Below the pieces are notes generated by a model, which was not told the origin of the DNA, made no database searches, and worked only from the letters and a program-made list of their open reading frames with translations. A program made the translations under genes and the position numbers. Source: Cristatella mucedo (lineage: Eukaryota > Bryozoa > Phylactolaemata > Cristatellidae). From it: DNA of 64,000 nucleotides. The stretch spans positions 3,197,501-3,261,500 of the forward strand of contig WPIO01000047.1 in assembly GCA_009760855.2 (NCBI GenBank), written 5' to 3'. Of the stretch, positions 11,380 to 23,345 are shown piece after piece. How positions within the stretch are numbered: the stretch's first letter is position 1; every line of letters starts with the position of its first letter.

Positions 11380-12077
11380 TGGGATGGGCATTGACCTTTA
11401 AATCACCGAATATCTGCCACTGCTCTTGATCTTATTTTATTTTACCAAAAAGTATGTTCATGTCTCCGTAAACTTTTTTTTATCCTGTACATAATGCGCA
11501 ACCGATAAAGAGGAAAGCTCGTTTCCATTGTGAAGCAAAACTCTTTTTAAACTATGGTTCGATGAATCAATGAAGAGTTGTCAGCTTGATCATAGTATTT
11601 TTAGATTTGGTTAATTAGACCTTCAACGTTGCTGCAATAGACTTGTAAAGCCTTCGTCAAAAATTAAAGAAGAAACTCTTCCTCGCGATGTTTATACCGC
11701 AAAAACTTAGTACCCGGTGCAAGCAAATTTCTTTTTTAATCTAGAACGAAGGAGATCAGCCGACTCTTTGACAGCTCAAAGTCTCTCACTTGGTCATCAA
11801 GATTGTATTTTGGCATTAGTTAAGGTGTTGGAACGTCAACAGTATCGTTTTTTTAATCAACGTCTCCTTCCATTGAACCTGAATCATAGTCAGTCAATAT
11901 ATCATGAATAACAAGTGGAACAGAAACTCTCACCTCATCACTTTTCGGTGCTGGTTGCATTGTTGGTGGTTTATTTGGATATTCAACTTTGTACCTATTC
12001 TTTTTCCTGAAGTTGTTTCTTAACAAATCATCGGTATATAATAAAATATACCGCAAACAAAATACACCATAAATCAT
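11380..12077 (-). pseudogene. Frameshifted relic of an uncharacterised invertebrate protein family
   Basis: Read on the minus strand from 12077 downward, blocks occur in a fixed order across shifting frames: PAPKSDEVRVSVPL (about 11900-11950), YNLDDQVRDFELSK (about 11771-11810), a +1-shifted ESADLLRSRLKK, then RNLLAPGTKF, YKHREEEF, VYCSNVEGLINQI, FIDSS..SLKRVLLHNGN (11521-11580) and finally QWQIFGDLKV (about 11386-11420). From memory these match, block for block, a recurrent family of uncharacterised invertebrate predicted proteins. I cannot give it a name or a biochemical role. At least three frameshifts and several in-frame stops (for example after YKHREEEFLL) show it is dead. The C-terminal side is cut by a LINE-1f 3' fragment at 11237-11378. 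The sequence is AT-rich compared with the flanks. A processed pseudogene or a relic of a mobile-element gene are both possible. Confidence 0.65.
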
Positions 12078-12935
12078 TATTTGTTATTTATATTTAGAAA
12101 ATAACAGTAAATGCCATACAACTGATACGTGCAGACTAGTGTTTTCGCTGAGGCTCGTAGTAACTGAGGCTGCGAGCTCCAAGCATGCCTTGCAGCAGCA
12201 TCTCTGCTTGGTCGATTGCCTAAGAGAAGGCGTCTGAATTTCGACGTCTCGGTGGACCGAAGGCGTCACCACGACCGAATAAAGCGATCGAGCTGCAGCC
12301 GATCTTACTTACCCGATGTCCGTTATTTTGATTCATCCGCCGAAAAAAAAGCTGGGCAGCACATAAGTGACTCGGCAGTTTGCCGTGCGGACAGGACTTT
12401 AATACAGCCTTTTTGCCCTTGCTCTGACAGCTTAAAGAAGAGGCCGCCGGCGGAAGCAGCTGCCAGGGCAGCTCAGCAGAAAGTTGACTCCCGACTTGTT
12501 CGCTCGACTCCAGGACACGCAACAGAATCGCATCAATACAAATCGAGCGATCTCAGACGGCAGCTGAAACTGGCAAATGCCGCTAGATCGTGTAATTTAT
12601 GGTAAATAATCAGGTTTTCTTGTTCCTAAACCGTTGACGGCGTCCAGCTGGGGCCCAGTGAAACAGGGGGGCGGAGAGACTCGTACCCGGGATGAGACTT
12701 GAACTCGAGCTGTCATCGCTAAAAGAATGCCTTACAGGCGAAGTCTTCCGAACACAATTGCTGCTTCTTTCGGAATTCCTGTGCCGCTCAGCGATGCATT
12801 CATCAAAAAGAAGAGCCTAGACAGTCGGAGTAGTCGGTAACGATACGGATGCTCCTACTGCCTGCAGCCCACCGTTGCCGACGCGATCTCGAACCCAACT
12901 CTGCCATCGATTCGGCGGAGCATCGGCCCACGAAG
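12078..12935. other. Unassigned sequence
   Basis: Overlapping frames on both strands (12216-12605 plus, 12220-12522 minus) are rich in Arg and Ser and not recognised. Nothing else visible. Confidence 0.45.
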
Positions 12936-13037
12936 GTTATAATAATAATAATAATAATACATTTTAATAGAACCCTCAGAGAACTTGATCTCTTTCTAGG
13001 CACTTTACATTTGCTGCAAAGAAAGCACGATCGAACG
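12936..13037 (-). mobile_element. Tail-only LINE-1f insertion
   Basis: (AAT)n, GAACCCTCAGAGAAC, TTGATCTCTTTCTAGGC, GCTGCAAAGAAAGCACG and GATCGAACGG, then unrelated sequence. Confidence 0.85.
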
Positions 13038-15539
13038 GCGGGTTCTGTAGAGGCAGAGCTGCAATGCGAATCTTGCCCATCATCCTTAGTGGCCCTACTG
13101 ACTCACTGCCTTGGCGGTTCTGAAAGCCGATCACGTTCTCGGCGCTTGAACAGCGTGTTCGATATAGGTGTTTGCTCGATCTAGTCCCATGAAGTAGGCC
13201 AGACCTTGACATTTTCAGGGGCAGCCAATCATTGGACGGCGAATGGACGTCTCGGTCCGCTCCTCCCGACATGCCTGTCAGATCGGTCCATGGCGCCAGG
13301 ACCTTGTGGCTCCTGTTCCCTACGACCGAAGGGACAGCTGGATCAGTTCGAATATAATAGCATCTCCGTTGGAATTTCGACGTATGTCCATAAACAAACT
13401 TCAAAACCTGAGACCGCATTTGCTTCGGAGCATTTGAGAATCTTTGATTCATTGCAGAGCTATCGGAAAAAAGATGCGATTGTGCAAGCGTTGGATCGCT
13501 CTCGCTCTCGAGCGTGCGATTATGTAAGTTGTTATGTGGTTACGTGACTATGTGAGTTTATGCGCCTGTGTCTGCGTGTGATGGTGAGTAGCTTTCCAGT
13601 TAGGTTACAGAGAGGGTTTTCGCATGCATGTGAAATGAATAAGTATTATCAATTTGCTGTCTTTATCTTGCCATGCTGTCGCACTTCCTCCGCCAGTCAC
13701 TATTTCAACTTCGGATGCGGTCGTTTTGGAAATAGGTCTCCTCGTAGCTGCGGTTAGCCGGTTAAATTTATTCGCATGCGTTGTCCCACTATGTGTAAAG
13801 ACTTTCACAGTATCTGTAAGAAAAAAGTAATAATAAATATATGCGTTGAGTTTGGCTCGAGAGAGGAAGTGAAAATATTTAAACCAGGCCTGTAAAGCAC
13901 TGCTTGGAATAGGGATAAAAGAGTGATCTCAATAGCTCAATCTGCTACCGAACTCGTCCGGTAACTGGCTGGGCGGTTGCGGAATCGTTCCGTGCTCGAA
14001 GTAAAATTGCTTCCTGGCTTGCAGACCTATATTTGGCAGCTTCTGGTCATTTTGTATTTTGCAGTTACAGGTATGCCGGTGTTTTGCCATCTACATTGGC
14101 AGTCTTATGGAGAACGATCGAGCAGCGGCACGATGACTTTGGCGAATAATGAGACTGACTTCTCAACAAGGTGCACGCCGTGCATAATGCCAGCGAATTG
14201 AATCCCTTGGAGCTCCGCACTAGCTATCATAGCGAACATACTTTGCTATACGGTTCGAGAGTGATGATCGCAAGTGGCATTGCGTGAAGGAGTGACTAAG
14301 CGACCTGTGACAAGATAGACGATAGTAGCAACATCACAGAGAACATCAAGAACTAAAAGGAAGTGCAGTAAAACAAGGGTCGCCGATAGTCCGATGACTC
14401 ACTGTTGGGAGCATGTCGTCACAGCGCCTCTCCAAGTACATGGCCATCTAAGTTGTCAGGCGGCTACTTTATGCTTACACGACCGTCCCAGTGCATTTCT
14501 GTGCGTTTCGGGTATCGACATTCTACTCCCACTACGACCTCAACTTACTCTATAGCCCTACTCAGCTACCGTCTGCATGCTTGCATCGACTCATTGACGA
14601 TTTGAATTGCGACTCATTTTCAATTTGAGGCACGAGCTCTTCAGGTGTGAGTCACTTGTCTCCAAGGACTAGCAATGCTACATGCGCCGTATTTGTGGCA
14701 ATGGCCTGAGTTCAGAAGCGGCTACTTTCACAACAGTGCACTGCTCGGCTACCGAAGCCAAAGACGTGCCCCCTCTTCGGGCATCTGCTTTTAGGTCGTC
14801 AGCTGGCTCGACGCACTGGGCGGCTGCCTGCTACAGCCTGGCCGCTGTCGATCGGCTGGCCATGTGTTGCGACGGCAGGAGTCCGACCGCGTCGTAGCCA
14901 GCAGCGAAAGCTACGCTGCTCGGCTGCTGCACAACTCGAGCCGCCGAAATGGCTAGCGAGGGCGAATCGTCATGTTCTGACGATAGGCTCGCCTGCCGAG
15001 GCCATTTGGTGGCCCGAGTGCTCTCTGCAAACGGCCGCGGCTTGCTTCCGCGGATCCTCGAGCGGATCCTCGAGTGCTGACGATCGATCGTCTGAGCGCT
15101 GACCTCGGACCCGGACCTGCTGCCTTCGTTGAACGACGTGGAGCGGCCACGCCCTCACGCTCCTTCGGCGCTCACTTGGGCTGCAATTTTAAATTCCACG
15201 AAATGCCTCGTATGCAGCTAAGAGCTGGCTCAAGTGAAATCATCATTTGTATGACTTTACCGGAAAATTATGGATACTTTGACAGTCTACACTGCTGCGG
15301 TAGTTTTCTGCTTGGTTCGGCTTAGTGAGATTAAGGTTGCCATGTCAACCCTTAAACCGGGCCCTCCTACTCTCGAGTCCAGTCTGTATAAGTGCCCCGT
15401 CGTTCTCTTCCTCAGGCTTCCTCGTGTTGTCTTGCAGCTTACTCCTCGCTTTCTCTCGTCCCACGACATGGCTTCATATTTGACAGCAACCACTTTCAGA
15501 CTGACGAATCTAAGCTCGATCTAACCTGCTCGATTCCTT
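13038..15539. other. Unassigned sequence
   Basis: No recognised genes. A perfect 12-bp tandem (CGGATCCTCGAG twice, near 15051-15074) is the only local structure. Frames up to 158 codons occur on both strands without coding bias. Confidence 0.45.
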
Positions 15540-15930
15540 CGCTGGATCACCGTTGGCGAAAGAAGCTCCTGCTTGGCGCGTTCTAGACTGTGGAACTCAC
15601 TACCACGATTCCTATGTAACGACATTTTCTGTTCTGCTGGCTACTGTGGAAAACTCCTTCCAGCCGTCCTGAACTGCTACGTACGTACAGCTCACTTCAT
15701 CTACTGGCCTCCTGGCTCACCTATGCTTCACACTTTCTCTTTGCTGCATGTGATGAAGTCTTTGGCCATCATACGCGTACCGGAAGCTGCTTGGGCTTTG
15801 AGTTTTCTAGAAAAAACTCTCCTGCGGAACACCAGCTTAGTCTGTATGTTTTTTTAGAGATACATTACCTAAGATTTACTGCTTTTTGCCTAAATGTGCC
15901 TAGTCTATTAGTTAGTCGGCCTTAACTTAG
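15540..15930 (+). mobile_element. LINE-2f 3' end, diverged
   Basis: TCTAGACTGTGGAACTC (encoding RLWNSLP, the usual thumb end) and the following CGTCCTGAACTGCTAC and CACCTATGCTTCACACTTTC match the plus copy at 58215-58945. The 3' end trails off near AGATACATTACCTAAG. Confidence 0.7.
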
Positions 15931-18924
15931 TCTATACTGCAGCACCAAGTCCTGTATTTTCACATGCAACTACGGCAATCACTATTTCTCATTCCCCAGC
16001 AGTGAAGAATAAGAGAAAGCCAAAGACCTGGAGAAAAAAATTTAGCAAAGACTCGGTATGTTAGCCCGTCACGGACACGACGATGCAAATACTCTGCTGC
16101 CTATTTAATCGGCTGTCACGCTGATCCTCTTTCTTCGCAAAGACGTTATTTCAAGACATGCTTGATCTAGGAAAGTGTGGGCCTAATCCGAAAACTCTAA
16201 TCTAAGAAGACCGCTGAACGACCTGAGTCTTCCTATTTATATTCCTCAATCCTTACCAGATTCAAATGCCATGAAATTCAATATTGGCCTTATAAAAAAC
16301 TTAATAAGATAGCCACAAAATAATGGTTTAAGATTTCCTGAAATCATACTTTTTGTGTGGTCTCTCTGTTTACGCATCTGTCTAGCACTTTAATATTCAA
16401 TTCCTTCGAGAACATCCTTAACGTACCATTCATGAAATACGGTTATAAATATTCCAATAATTGACAACACTGATTTCTCCCTGGATTTGTATCGATATAC
16501 GCTCTTCCCTATACATTTCTCTACCCACAGAGTGGTTAAGGGTTGCGTAAATTGGTGATTTTGGGCGCATTTCCTTCTGTCCCTGACATATATAGCCTCA
16601 ATACCTCTACCTGCTTTGTTGCCTCTGTTACTTAGTGTATTGCAATCCTGGTACGTGCTATGATTTCCATTAAAAGCTCGCCTAAACTCTCAATAAGAAA
16701 ACTACGCTCCTTAAACTAGGATCGATAAAACTCTGTGCGTTTTTAGCACAGCACAATGACGACGTCTATTTGTGGAATGCTTAGGTAAATCCTAGAGTTA
16801 AATTATTTCTAGCAAGAGTCCTGCAATTTCCTAAAGAAGCATGGCACTACACTGCCTCAAATGTGATACACTAGTTTTAGGCAATATAGACATCTTGCAG
16901 TTAATGAATGCAGGCTTCTTACGGTATCAAAATGCAGAAGAACATGTTCGGAATTGAAGTCTGACAATATTGAGACGATCTGAGAATGTTTTCCCGGCGA
17001 AACGTCACAGAGTAGTGAGGGAGTCGAGGTCATTGCGATTTGATCGCGATTCGGCTCTGGAGGAGCGCTACACATGGGTACGCGGGACATACAGCTGGAG
17101 CTAGGCTTGGCTTCTTCTTAACGACAGTCACAGCTGGCTCGTGTTAACTGAAAGACTGATTCCTCGTGAACCCGAGCGGTGCGGCAAATCAAAAGGCCAT
17201 GGAATCCTGAGGCCGATGCATGATAAGGCTTTCGCAAAACACTTGCAGCAACTGGAGGTTTAGCCTTATTTTCTCAGCTGGTTTTATTACGCTATGGGGT
17301 CAGCAGCAGCGTCAACAAAAAAGCTTACTCTAGAGTTACTTTTTTCTAATGATAATCCGGCGGTGAATGCTTTGAGGAGACAGTGGAGTCAAATATCTTC
17401 AAACAAATTCAGCATTACTTCCTTCCGATTTCCGGGAGATTTTCTTCATTCGGTCACTCTGCAAAGTTGCTTAGTCTCGAATAGTTGGTGGGCAGCACCA
17501 GCGATATCACCCGAGCTATACCGTCATGCATTGATTAGCCATATGCTTATATGGCGCTTGACAAAAGAGCTGCCCTACTTGGTAAGGTGTGTTCTTGAGA
17601 TCACGCGCGTTGTGGAAACTGCCGTCCCGCGACCCAACCTAATAAGCAACGGTAGTCAGCCGTCTTGTCAGCGATGTAGTACAAACTTCAGATCGACCTG
17701 TAACATCGCACCAAAGAGTTCCGATCTCTACGACCAATTGATCACGGGCTGCATTCTGCGTTGGCTCCACTCGAGCTACAGTTACCGTCGCAGCTCGGGT
17801 CTACGGCTTCACGTCCGCAATGCGACACGCCGGCTTTGCAGCTATCGATGCACCATTTAAATAATGAACGCGGTTTCGCCCAGCAAGACCCAAATAGCCT
17901 CGATATGCTATATAGCTAAAGGCCATTTTCATCGGGTGTCAACTTCCTCAGCTTGCCGTAGTGAAAATTTAACAAGATAACTGCTATGTATTATCAGCCA
18001 TTATGAACGCACTGTGGTGGCTCCGGAACTTGAGTCCATTGCTACAAAACACAGTGTGCCTACCTGGTGGTAGTCATTGCAGACGCATGATGAGTATTGG
18101 TAGAGCTTGCACCTTGGAGCGAGACTAAAGAGTCATTGTTACTGCACCGGCAAATGCCCGTGTGCCGAGATAGCAGATAGCTGCAGCATGCCAGAGTGTC
18201 CTTAACCTAATATAACCAGCCCATGTCGTTTATGTAGAGCAGTTTATTTCATAACTACGTAGGAGCGAGTGTAACCGATGTACATGCTAAAGTGAACAAC
18301 TGACTGGTCTGACGCCCGAGGTAGAACTATCACTTGAAATCGGCCTTTTATAATGTCTAAACCATTTAGTAAAACATAATCGGTTCCTAATAACATATTA
18401 AAATTTAGGAACCACTCTTAATCTCAAAGTTTAACATACTCTGGCCCATTTATAAGGGATGTGTTAACCTCTAAATCTAAGCTGTCCTCGGCCGAGATGG
18501 CAAACGAAACCTAAAATAAGCATCTATCCATGACAGCTATCAGTGCTCGTCTTCGCCACGTCGTCTGGCTCTAACATAAGTTTTTATCGAGGACTTTCAA
18601 AGGCCCTCTCCGCATCTCTCTTTGTAGCTGCCTTGTCTTCATCGTCATCATAGAGACTTCCGCCACATCACTAAGCTGTGCTTCAATGCGTTTTCCGAAA
18701 TATTTGCTTTCCCTGATGTTCAAATGTCGAGCACTACCCTTGGCTGGAGACGGGTGAAAACCTTAACATTCGGTCACGTCTCCATAGATGCCTGAAATTC
18801 TCTCAAAAACTAGAGCCGAATAAGTTAAATCCATACAATGAGAACCAGACCTGCATGTACAATTTGTAAGAGCGATTGGAACTCTGACTTATCACGTTCA
18901 TTCCTGGCGCCATCTAGCCAATCA
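15931..18924. other. Unassigned sequence
   Basis: Moderately AT-rich. The longest frame is plus 17294-17860 (188 codons, ending in an Arg/Ser-rich stretch). I see no domain, no signal peptide and no splice context, and I do not call it a gene. A diverged 60-bp repeat or exon could hide here. Confidence 0.4.
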
Positions 18925-19258
18925 GTTCTTGCCAACTCACTCCCGATTTGCATTACAACATCTGGCTTGAGCCATTTAAAAAGAAACTAAAAACGCATCT
19001 ATGTATCACAGCCTTTATTTGGTCCCTGGAATTTGACCTTAATGTGCTTATGTGTGCTGACACTGTGCATGCTGCCACTTACCATACTTGCACGCTGACC
19101 CTTCGCATGTTACCCCTAACCATGTTATGCTTGTTGTCAGTGAGCATGCTACCATTAGATCGAGCTTCCTTTGCAGCAAATGCAAAGTCCCTAAAAAGAG
19201 ACTGAGCTCACTGAGGGTGCTATATCAAATGTACAATTATTATAATTATTATTACTGC
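18925..19258 (+). mobile_element. LINE-1f 3' end
   Basis: 3' UTR words shared with other copies (GTGCTGACACTGTGCATGCT, ACCCCTAACCATG), then GCAGCAAATGCAAAGTCCC, AAAAGAGACTGAGCTCACTG and a degenerate ATT tail. Confidence 0.85.
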
Positions 19259-19532
19259 TAAGAATTGTGTTGACCCCATATTAAAGTCTTTCAAGCAAGA
19301 AAGTCGGATAAGAGCACTTAACTTCCTTATGTTCAACCGGAAATTTATTTCATGACGTTGATATCGATTTAGCTCAATGAAATGACAGTAGTTGATACGC
19401 TTTGGCTCATATATAATGCGTATATAATCGAAAATACCAGTACCTTTCGTCTCTTCTGGACATCACTGCCACTGCACTTCAGTAGTTTAGATCCTTTCTC
19501 AGTGTGGAACTCTAGAATATTGATATAAAAAT

Positions 19533-20860
19533 CAGAGGCTTAGCAAGGGGTGGGCAGTAGGAAAGATTTCCCCCGGCGCTAAGGCCAAGAGGACGCCAAA
19601 AGCAAAATGGATTCGTCATATTGTTTGTAAACTTTTTCATGTGAGAAAATCAACCTTGATTTCAAGCAAATGCTGGTTTTAGTGGACTTCACTATTGCTG
19701 GCTGAGCTAGTTAAGCATGTTTGCAGACTTAGGCCACGCTGTAGCTTGATGCTTTGGCGGCTGCAAGGAAACACATGCGAAATGCGACGACGTGGAAATA
19801 CCGAGGGGACTTCAACAGCCCCATATTTGGCTGGCTCTCGCAGTGCAGCAAGCGCACGGCTGTTCACCCCTCGTTCACCCCACCGTCCGCATTCCAACTG
19901 CCCTGCCCGTCCGCTAGAACCATCCTCCTGCCTGCCACTGCAGGCTGCGTCGCGTCAAGGGCGAGTCAGCGTGCCGTGGCTGAGCATCGACACACGCTAT
20001 TGGACGACACGAGCTAGGTTTAACTGGCTGTGCTAAGACAGCGCAGTAGTCCTTTCTGGCCAATTTTCAGATGTTCAAAAGGGACTAGTGTCCAGAAATG
20101 AGATGGCCTTTTTTGTAGACAGTGACTGTGATGACCACAGCTGGAACCTGGCAGGGGTTAATGCTACAAGTCGAGATTCCGTCGTCATTATCTTTTTTGG
20201 AACAATAGTTTCGTTTTTTTTATAAAGTTGAGTGGCTTTTGAAGACACTTGACCAGACCAAACTCTACCAGTAATGTCTAGATCTTGGAGGCATCTACCG
20301 TTCGAACGTTGATGGAACAGAGCCGTACCACGAAATGTGTGACTTTAAAATCCTTCTTGTCGCACGTCACGACTCGGCATTAAAGACACTACTGGAACTC
20401 ATGTCTTTCACTATCAGTTGTGGAGAAGATGTGTTTCCTAATTTGAGCTTCGCCTTACAAGTTCTCCTCCCCATGGCTGCATCCGTTGCCAGTTGTGAGC
20501 GCTCCTTTAGCAAGCTGAAGATAATCCTGTCTCATTTGAGAGCATCAATGGGGTAAGATCGACACTCATCTTTGGCCTTGTAAAACATTAAGAAAGAAGC
20601 ACTGGAAAATATTGACTTCTTTACTTTAATAGACCAATCGGCCACGTTCAAGGCAAACAAAATTCCTCTAAATTAAAGCTGTGGTAGCTACATTATACCT
20701 TTACTAAAGTAAATAAATCTTCCTCGACTCGATATGCCTGCTAGCGTGTGTATTTCGCATTTCTTCTGTGGTGGAGCTATTTTGCAGCAATTTTGACTAG
20801 AGGAGGGGATACCATTTGTAGCTTTGTCACCGGGTGCCGAAAGATTTCACTAGGCCTCTG
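19533..20860 (+). mobile_element. hAT-type DNA transposon relic
   Basis: The element starts CAGAGGCTTAGCAAGGGG, and its right end, read inverted, is CAGAGGCCTAGTG. That gives short imperfect terminal inverted repeats of the form common in hAT elements. The flanks are ATAAAAAT (19525-19532) and ATAAATGG (20861-20868), an eroded 8-bp target duplication, which is the size typical of hAT. Inside lies the C-terminus of a hAT transposase in the same orientation. At about 1.33 kb it is shorter than a complete autonomous hAT, so it is probably internally deleted. It sits inside a plus-strand LINE-1f: sequence just left (TCTAGAATATTGAT) and just right (GGGCAAAGATCATCAGAGG) joins into continuous RT sequence when the element is removed. 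Confidence 0.8.
20335..20676 (+). pseudogene. hAT transposase C-terminal dimerisation domain (degenerate)
   Basis: The frame reads FPNLSFALQVLLPM, then SVASCERSFSKLK, then LSHLRASMG. This is the signature of the hAT dimerisation region (hydrophobic block, S-x-ERSFSKLK, short Leu-rich segment). A stop follows at 20554, but the same frame continues with DRHSSLAL, a second stop, then KEALENIDFFTLIDQ and a final TAA at 20674-20676. Both internal stops are single TAA codons in a frame that otherwise keeps the family pattern, so nonsense mutation after loss of function is likely. The catalytic DDE part and the zinc finger are not recognisable upstream. It acted, when alive, in cut-and-paste transposition in the nucleus. 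Confidence 0.85.
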
Positions 20861-20947
20861 ATAAATGGGCAAAGATCATCAGAGGAACCACTAAAGAACG
20901 GAGAATGTCAGGGATCTGTGCTTGATCCTCTTATTTTCCCAGTTTAT

Positions 20948-20974
20948 ACTCTCTCTGCCTCTCCCTCTCTCTGC

Positions 20975-21027
<53 letters not shown>

Positions 21028-21074
21028 ACTCTCTGTCACTCTCTTTCCCTCTCTCTATCTCTCTTTCTCTCTCT
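20948..21074. repeat. (CT)n microsatellite inside an RT gene
   Basis: An impure CT tract grew at a short CTCTCTGCC sequence that in other LINE-1f copies encodes the residues just before ADVISRHN. The 158-codon frame 20922-21398 stays open across it as a Ser-Leu run. Confidence 0.9.
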
Positions 21075-22394
21075 TGCCGATGTGATATCGCCAAGCGCAA
21101 TCTAGGCCTTCACTTCTATGCAGATGAAACACAGATGAACCTTTACTTTGATCTCTCGCAGCCGTCCAGCATGTTGAATTCTCTCAACTCCCTTAGTGCA
21201 TGCATTGCTAACATTCGCACATGGAAGGTAGTAAACTTCGTCAAACTGAATGATGATAAAACGAACTTACTACTTATGGAAAAATCAAGTATGACTATGA
21301 AATTGGAAAGCTTAGCACTCACTATTGGCTGCGCCACTATATCTCCTGTAGCGTCTTCCCGAAACTCAGGTTCCCGTTCCAAAGTGACCTTTCACTAGGT
21401 GACCAGAGTTCTGAAGTCAAGTCTCCCTGCTTTCAGCTACGTAGCAAAGGTAAAATTCGCTCCTTCTTAGACAAGGGTATTGCATACAAAGGAGTCCATG
21501 CATTTGTGACATTACGGGTCGACTTCAGTAACCACAGCTTGCTGATCTACTGGCCTGAGTAATCAGGTGCTCACAGTCCTCACAAAGCTCTACATATAGA
21601 CCTCTTTGTCGTGAGCGATGCAGTTGCTACATTAAACCACTTCCTGTAAACCTGGACTAGCTCCCAGTCAAGCAGAGTACGGACTTGAATTTTCTGTAAC
21701 TCACTTTAGGTTCCTTCATTATATGGCTCCAGCCTACCTATCAGAACTACTCCCTACCAGATTAGTCATCGTAACACCTGCTTTCTTATTCAAATCGTTT
21801 AGCTACACCTCGTACGAACCTTACTATTTTTGGAGACCGTGCCTTTAATTCGTTTCCTCCAAAAGTCTGGAACTCCCTCCCGACTGACGTCATGACACCC
21901 CTGACTTGATGACGTTTAAAAGTAACCTACAAACGCACCTATCTCTCACAGCATTTGATAGGTCCTTGTGATTTTCTTCTATGTGCTAATGCGTGCCTAC
22001 ATTGTGCATGTTACCACTAAACTCACTTACATGCTGATATTGTGAACGTTGCCTCAAGCCATATTATGCTTGCTAACATGCAGGTATTACCACTAACCTT
22101 TTGATCCTGCTTCCTTTGAAGCATATGTAAAGTCCCTAGAAAGATTTGAAGCTCTCTGGAGATGCTATTCAACTTCAGTGTTATCAGTATCATTATAATC
22201 GTTTGTCGTAATCGATTGTGCAGCCCATTCCCACATCTAGGGCTACACAGTTTGATTTTTAGCCTTTGAATTTGGAAGATTGAAATGCATGGGTCATTTA
22301 GAATCCATTGCTCAATTGCATATTACGAACGTAATATGATTATACTGCATTGTATAATTACTTGAATCATTTGTGTATGATGGCTGTGGTGTCA

Positions 22395-23345
22395 TGTGAC
22401 TCTGCATTGCAACGCCCTAGGTCGGCTAATACGACGCTAGCTGACACGCTCGACAGTTTGCACCTCTGACTGAGTGCACTATGTGCCCTCGCCCCGACGA
22501 CCTATGGTTTACCACAGACATTCAACTGGCCAGGTATACTAAGCGCGAGCTTGAAAAAGCTTACAGAAGATCAGGACTGAGTGTCCATCGACCGGCATAC
22601 GAGGATTACTGTAGGTCGTACCAATCGATCCTAGCAAAGGCCAAGTCTAGCTACTATAAAAACATTGTTGAATCACAGATGCACAATTCAAAAATGCCAA
22701 TGTCGATGATCAACCATCTCCTCAATCGCTCCCAGATTAGCTCCTTACCTGATCATCCTTGTGATGATCTAGCCGATCGCTTCTCTCGAGTCTTTGTTCG
22801 GAAAACAGACAAGATTAGGGAGTCCATCCCTGCGATGGCAGCATCCCCCCTAGGTCACTTCATTCTTTGGCACCAGCCTGTCTCTCAGATCTACTCCCCC
22901 ACCAGGCCAAGCATCATACCACCTGCTTTTTGGAATATAATCGTGTATCTATACCTTGTACGAAGCTTAAATTCTATGGAGACCGTGCTTTTATTACGTG
23001 TGCTCCAAAGCCTGGAACTCCCTCTCGACTTGCGTCACGACATCCCCTGACTTGACCACATTTAAAAGAAACTAAAAACGCACCTATTTAGGACAGCATT
23101 TAGTGGGTCCTTGTGATTTGTCTTGTGTGTGATTATGCCTGCTGAAACTGTGCTTGCTGCCACTAACCACACTTGCATGCTGACCCTGTGCATGTCACCC
23201 CTAACCATGCTATTCATGTTGTTAATCAAGCATGATATAACTCACCATTCAATCGCGTTTCCTTTGCAGCAAATGTGAAGTGTCTAGAAAGAGATTGAGT
23301 TGTCTGAGGGCGCTGTATCAAGTGTATTCTTGTTATTTTTATTAG
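22395..23345 (+). mobile_element. LINE-2f / LINE-1f chimera
   Basis: From 22395 to about 22845 the sequence is LINE-2f endonuclease-end and linker: the frame from 22481 reads ARYTKRELEKAYRR, YQSILAKAKSSYYKN, INHLLNRSQ. At about 22848 it turns into LINE-1f thumb (FILWHQPVSQIYSPTRPS), followed by the LINE-1f 3' UTR and stem-loop tail with a decayed ATT run to 23345. The frame stays open across the joint to 23050. No LINE-2f sequence is seen after 23345. Confidence 0.75.

Larger units (their letters stand above)
19440..22205 (+). mobile_element. LINE-1f (CR1/L2-like) copy, interrupted by hAT
   Basis: RT sequence matching the other LINE-1f copies starts before the hAT and resumes after it with NGQRSSEEP and CQGSVLDPLIF (RT motif B region). 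It continues through a (CT)n expansion (20948-21074) to NLGLHFYADETQ (motif C, 21111-21131). The second catalytic Asp is Glu here (codon 21126-21128). Next come the RT thumb, a 3' UTR with repeated GTGCATGTTACC-like words, and a decayed stem-loop tail near 22120-22205. Many stops and shifts after 21400. Non-autonomous and old. Confidence 0.8.

Noticed and set aside
17294-17860. 188-codon ORF as a gene
   Set aside because: No domain, no codon bias, no splice context.
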